This document shows positions 59,240 through 64,000 of a stretch of 64,000 nt of DNA, in pieces. The stretch's first letter is position 1. Each line of letters begins with the position of its first letter. The notes under the pieces are model-generated. The model made no database searches. It was not told where the DNA came from and was given only the letters and a program-made list of their open reading frames with translations. A program made the translations under genes and the position numbers. This stretch comes from Annona cherimola (Eukaryota; Streptophyta; Magnoliopsida; Magnoliales; Annonaceae): the NCBI GenBank assembly GCA_030490835.1, contig CM059971.1:72186224-72250223 (forward strand), read 5' to 3'.

Positions 59240-59781
59240 AGTAAACTGACAACACAACTTAGTGGAATTCCCCACCAAAACCTATGGATGCCGCCATTAT
59301 CTGTTGCAATTTTTGCCACCATTTGGGAAACCTAATCTATTGTTTGTATTACATGGTAGAAGCTGACCTTCTCAAAAAAATTACATATTTCACTAATCTC
59401 CTTTAGCAGAAAATTCAATGGGGATTCAATCACATCCTCCCATGTGCACGAGTTGATCGATACAAGGGATTCACTCTCCAGCTCAATTCTATTTATCCTC
59501 AATTCTCTTGCCCACATAAGACCCAACATGCATGCTTTAAATTTCCATCCACATAGGGTTGATAAGGCCCATGTCTTTCCAACATCTTGCCGCTACAAAC
59601 TCTCTTAACCAATTTCTAATTACTGGTCCATGTTCTCTAACATCAGTCTTGCCTACATCAGTCTTGTCTAAGTTTCTAGTATCCACATTAATCTTAAAAA
59701 CTCCCATTTTTGGTTTCTTCCACCTTACTTGACTCTCCTCTAGATTGCAGTATTGGCCTTCGATTGCAATCTAGTTTGCAG
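59240..59781 (-). pseudogene. LINE terminal RNase H, minus strand (decayed)
   Basis: Minus-strand translation from about 59735 gives KKPKMGVFKINVD (RNase H start). From 59529 it gives MLGLMWARELRINRIELESESLVSI, then FYHVIQTID and MVAKIATD, the RNase H helices of plant LINEs. Frameshifted. It is the 3' part of the LINE whose zf-RVT lies at 61505-61830, separated by a solo LTR. Confidence 0.7.
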
Positions 59782-61499
59782 TGTAACGCCCCGTTTCTAA
59801 ATATTCACAATAACTAGTCAAAAGGGTATCATATGACCTACGAAAAATTTGACAGCATCTCCCCATAATATATAGGGGATGATATGTAATACACAACCTG
59901 TTATTCATAAGCAATTCAACTTCATTTCAATATGTGACCTTCAACTCTATATTTATATATTTGTATCTTCATATGATAAGGGCATTCATATGGAAGGAAA
60001 TCGTTCAAATTTATCCATACACAATAAACAAACCGAATGATCATATCTGCATGCATCCACATAAATCGTAATCCAATTCGAAATACTAAATACAATAAGT
60101 TTGTCAAGGTCAAATCTAGCTCAATAACTGTCTACATAATACTAATGTCAAAAGAGCATAAATTTCAAATAACTTTAATTAGAGATGTTCTAATGGTCTC
60201 TAAGATTTGGTCTTCCACTTGCCCCATCTTAAGGTTCCCCACCTGACCTGGGATCTAAAGAAAAAAATAACAAACCATGTGAGTCTAAATAGACTCATTA
60301 AGTAGATAATGGTTAGTACAAAGTGGAATAAGCAAAGTTTTGGATGCACATGTCATAATCAAAATATAATATATGGGTCTGATACCCACTCCCAAGATCG
60401 TATGCATATAACCACGTATAAATAGAAGGACAAGAATAATCCTCCACTCATGTCAATCAAGGGCCATGAACAACTCTCTCCTCATATTAATCAGGGGCCA
60501 TGAACAACCCTTTTACAACCAACCATTTTAAATAATACATCATAGATGACAGACAAGAATACATATCACAAACCACACATATAACATCTACAAGATTTAC
60601 TTTCAATTCAATGTATAAAACTGCCACACGGCATTTTAACAAACACATGGTAGGTGCAGAAAGGGAAAACCTCTAGTTCGTGCTATCGTTTGAACCGAAT
60701 CAACTAACATCACATTTTAAGAATACAAAAACTGTTAACGAGTCCTCTACTTCATAAAATCACTCATTCAAGGCAAATTCATCACAAATCTTGCTTACCG
60801 TAACTGTTACGAACACTACGCCCCATACCATGAATTTGTTGGGTGTTACTTATTCCCACCAGTTTCATATTAGGTTTAATACGAGATTTCATCATTCAAT
60901 CAAGAAAGGGCGACATCTACTTACCTTAATCATGATTTTCCCCAAAAACAGCAACCCTAGGCCTAGATTGCAGAAATTCAGAGCTTCCTCGATTGGAATC
61001 GATGACCTTCAAAGTAGTTGGCAGAGTTTTCTTGAAGAAATCTACAGCTAGATCGAACTGAATAGGAGGGAAAGAAAAGAAGAAGTAGAGAACGGGAAGA
61101 GAAGAAGAGGGAAACGTAGTCGGGCGCAAACGAAAGATGAAACCCTAGCTCGCAGGCTCCTTTTTATAACCGAACCTCCATCGAGTCGGGCCGGGTCGGA
61201 GCATGGGTCGGGTCTAATCGCAATTAGTAATTTACTTTCCCACATAGTTAAAAATTTCTCCGAGGGCGCTGCCCCCTTCACCCCCGCAAAGGAGCGCTGT
61301 CCCCTTGACCCCCACGACCTGACCGAGCAGGTCGAACCCCGTACCTACTTTGCGAGGTGAAAAATAGTCGTAATGCTCAACAATGTCCATATATGTTATT
61401 AATCCATTAACATCATAAATTCCTAGTAGCATGTTCATAAATTATCTCATAATAGAGAAGAGTTATAATGAAAATAAAATAAAATACCTGGTCCTCACA
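59782..61499 (+). mobile_element. Solo LTR, family S, copy 2, inside the LINE
   Basis: 1,718 bp, TGTAACGCCCCG...GGTCCTCACA with flanks TGCAG (59777-59781 and 61500-61504). The TGTAACGCCCC start suggests a Gypsy LTR. A possible TATA box is TTTTTATAA near 61160. Same family as 48723-50579. Confidence 0.85.
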
Positions 61500-61504
61500 T
61501 GCAG

Positions 61505-62330
61505 GTACTGCAGGAAATAGCTCTATCTAACTAAACTTGAATCCCTTTAACTCGACCTCTATTTCTGATGAACCAAATTCTCCAGCATATTGTAATATGG
61601 AAAATGAAGAGGGATGGCTCCAATAAGAGAAGAAAGGACAAAGAACTTGTATTAATTTTTCATGCCTATAGCCTCTAAACCTTCTAAATATCAAGCAGTT
61701 TTTAAAGAGGGCTTTGACCTTATTGTAATACCAAAAGACGTGGACAACCTCCTCTATTGATCCCTCCATCCTACATAATGAGCACCTAATATTCATTGGC
61801 ACATCTCTCCATTACAAATTCATACTTGTAGGGAAGGAATCCATCATCTCTCTCCACCCAAAGTGTTGCACTTTCTTTAGAACAGTGGCCTTCCACACTA
61901 CTCCAAGTAGATACTCATTATCTGTGGTTTGAGGATGCGTACAAACCTCTCATCCTTCCAGCCTCATCTCCCTCACCATCTTATGCACCAACCTAATTGA
62001 GAATCCCCCTTTTGCTCCCCTCCTTCAGAATATGCTTTCCTCTTCCTCTCCATCAAGAAGTGGGATGTTTTTAATTATCTTCCACCCCTCCCCTACTACC
62101 ACTTCAATTTCCTCCTCATTCCATCTCCCAAACTATCTATCAATTAATCTCTCCCTCCGATAGTGGGTTACATGCTTGAATCTCTCTTTCTGTCCATTTG
62201 TCCCCAAAGATGCTCATCGTGTCCCCTTTGCCCATTCTCCACCTAACCACTCTTTTAGTAATTTTTTGGGATTTTACCAGGCATTCACTCTCGCTTTGAT
62301 TGTATTTCTTTGAATTTAATTCTACCCTAA
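61505..62330 (-). pseudogene. LINE linker and zf-RVT, minus strand (decayed)
   Basis: Minus-strand reading shows LIDR.FGRWNEEEIEVVVG, then IIKNIPLLDGEEEESIF and SIRLVHKMV, followed by the zf-RVT core VVWKATVLKKVQHFGWREM and CSLCRMEG...HVFWYY, where the last Cys of the C-x2-C..H..C set is replaced by Tyr. It continues into the RNase H at 59240-59781 once the solo LTR is ignored. Confidence 0.75.
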
Positions 62331-63111
62331 TTCTTTGAACATAAAAAGTTTTAGTTCATTTCGCGTAACATTTTGGATTTATTTTTAACGTATTATTAGG
62401 GAAAGTTATTATGTGTATCTCTCATATCACTAATTTACCATGCCTACAGACAAAGCACAACCACTATATTAACAACCACTAATCGAGAATTGTCATACCT
62501 AGTATGTGCCACAATTCAACCCCGATTAGGCTAACTTGTCATATTGAGCAACCATTTTAGAACCTCAGAAGACCCTAAAGCTATGGGTAGTTATTCGCAA
62601 TCTCACCGCAAGTGCACGAGTTGTAGATTGTAGTATATAAAATATCAATCCATAGGTAATTCAGGACTTAAAACTTTGTTTGAAATGCTTTCTTATTGAA
62701 TATCTACAGAGTTAAATGAATAGGAAAAATAGAAAAAAAGAAAACATAAATTAGAATTGAAAATTAGAAAGTAAGGATGCAAGTACCTAGAATTTGGGGT
62801 TTCACATGCGTCTTTTGCAATGGGTAGCCGTATAATTATTTAATCTGAATATTTTTTATTAAAGGAGAACAAATTTTAATTTATCTTTGCACCTTCTCTC
62901 GAAACCTACAAGACATAACCCTAATTTATTTTTAACCACTTATTCTCATAAGATTAAGTCAATTAGGATTCATTAAGTTCTGTTGCCGTTCTTAGATTCT
63001 TCAAGGTCATCATGCCTATTCTCATAGTCTTAAATTTTCAGGTTTAATATCTTGATTGTTGTATATTATACTTTCACCTCTCAGTTTCATCACCTAATAT
63101 ATATGAAATTA
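62331..63111. other. Intergenic stretch
   Basis: AT-rich; no gene recognised. Confidence 0.45.
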
Positions 63112-63321
63112 TTGCCAAAGTGGGAGCTCAAACACTAGGCAAACACTAAATTACAAGATATTAAATTAACAATAATATTCATCATAAATAAATTAAAACC
63201 ACCCACTCTACTACATTGCCAAAGTGGGAGCTCAAACACTAGGCAAACACTCAATTACAAGATATTAAATTAATAATAATATTCATCATAAATAAATTAA
63301 AACCACCCATTCTACTACATT
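63112..63321. repeat. 105-bp tandem duplication
   Basis: TTGCCAAAGTGGGAGCTCAA at 63112 and 63217. The copies differ at only about three sites. Confidence 0.95.
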
Positions 63322-63490
63322 ATATGCATACTACATCGTGAACTCTAGATTTTTGCGTACATTGAGCGAGCCTTCATGCCGGAGCGTTGCAAATGGACGG
63401 CTCTCGGGCGGCCGCAATTTGCTGGTTGGTAGACGGTTTAGATTTCTAGTTGCCGCACACCAATCTGCATGCATTGCTGAACACTGTTTC

Positions 63491-63877
63491 ATGGATTTGA
63501 ATAGTTCTGCTTATGTGGACATCTTGGATGCAAGCTGGGGGGGTGGGGAGTCCGGTTTCTGTGCAAACGTTTGCACGTTGGGCGAACGTGGAAATGCCAT
63601 ATCTATCGTTAATTTTAAACGTGCGGCTGAGATAAGTAGGGGCAAAATGGGAATGTTAATTTTCTGTACTCGCGTGTGGATTGTTTGGATTTCTGGTCAA
63701 TGGCTTCTCGAAGAAGCTTCCGACCTACGACAACTCAAGATTTGGGAAGCGCAGTATCAGCAAATGGTATTTTCGTTTCTTGATGGTGGAGAAGCAAAGG
63801 AGAAGAGCCCTTTTCCGACGGTGGACGAGCAGAAAAGAATAATCGAAGCAATGATTCGGAAAACTGCTAATGGATAG
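63491..63877 (+). CDS. Unrecognised open frame in a less AT-rich segment
   Basis: 128 codons from ATG 63491. The frame is also open upstream without an ATG to 63338, so an earlier exon or a longer lost frame is possible. It has a Gly-rich stretch (DASWGGGESGFC), a hydrophobic segment (MLIFCTRVWIVWISGQWLL) and a polar C-terminus (PFPTVDEQKRIIEAMIRK). No domain recognised. It may be a gene edge continuing past the window, a retroelement fragment or chance. Confidence 0.2.
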   Translation: MDLNSSAYVDILDASWGGGESGFCANVCTLGERGNAISIVNFKRAAEISRGKMGMLIFCTRVWIVWISGQWLLEEASDLRQLKIWEAQYQQMVFSFLDGGEAKEKSPFPTVDEQKRIIEAMIRKTANG

Positions 63878-64000
63878 GAGTGCCGAAGGAGCGGGTTAAT
63901 CTCACAGCTGGGAGAGGAGATCGTAAGCATCTTTAAAGGAGAGACTCGCCGGTCATCAGGGGGAACAGACATTGGGGGAAACGGGCAATTGCTTTTTGGC

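Overview
The window is AT-rich nuclear DNA of a flowering plant, mostly intergenic and dominated by transposable elements. The plant origin follows from the repeat content: an Athila-type Ty3/Gypsy LTR retrotransposon primed by tRNA-Asp, plant-type LINE remnants with zf-RVT and terminal RNase H domains, a Copia remnant, tRNA-derived SINEs, hAT/Harbinger-like MITEs and solo LTRs. One host gene is well supported: a two-exon PB1-domain gene on the minus strand (8305..7627).

Layout. 1-2835: 3' end of a decayed LINE (+), split inside its RNase H domain by a solo-LTR-like insertion (591-2346, target duplication GGGAC). 2836-5860: AT-rich DNA with a MITE carrying a duplicated core and three small MITE-like copies. 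5861-7626: low-complexity DNA. 7627-8470: PB1 gene and its promoter. 9121-24749: possible outer LTR invaded by a young 12.2-kb Athila-like element (11820-24004, target duplication CTACT). Its gag-pol frame is almost complete but carries two in-frame stops. 24750-27430: unannotated AT-rich DNA. 27435-29690: old, internally deleted Copia element (-). 30816-31322: MITE. 31750-32215: GC-rich unrecognised island. 33026-34314: 105-bp triplication and two SINE-like units. 35000-43900: MITEs, short tandem repeats (49, 77 and 27 bp) and microsatellites. 44938-46830: decayed LINE (+). 47332-48600: SIRE-like Copia LTR remnant. 48723-50579 and 59782-61499: two solo LTRs of one family, each with a perfect 5-bp target duplication. 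51800-53200: MITE and hAT-like element. 53874-54775: 0.9-kb near-palindromic foldback element. 55157-55290: SINE. 56450-57180: MITEs. 58316-59172: hAT-like element with a nested MITE. 59240-62330: decayed LINE (-) interrupted by the second solo LTR. 63112-63321: 105-bp duplication. 63330-64000: less AT-rich, unrecognised sequence running off the window.

The history is one of nested insertion: LTR into LINE (twice), Athila into an older repeat, MITE into hAT. The two LTRs of the Athila element differ at about 19 sites in 2.5 kb by hand comparison (under 1%), so it is recent, whereas the LINEs and the Copia element are old. I found no rRNA, no intact tRNA gene, no CRISPR and no operon-like system. 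The most unusual items are the foldback element, the two stop codons in the otherwise open Athila gag-pol, the duplicated polypurine-like motif in that element, and a MITE family whose core also occurs inside a solo LTR.
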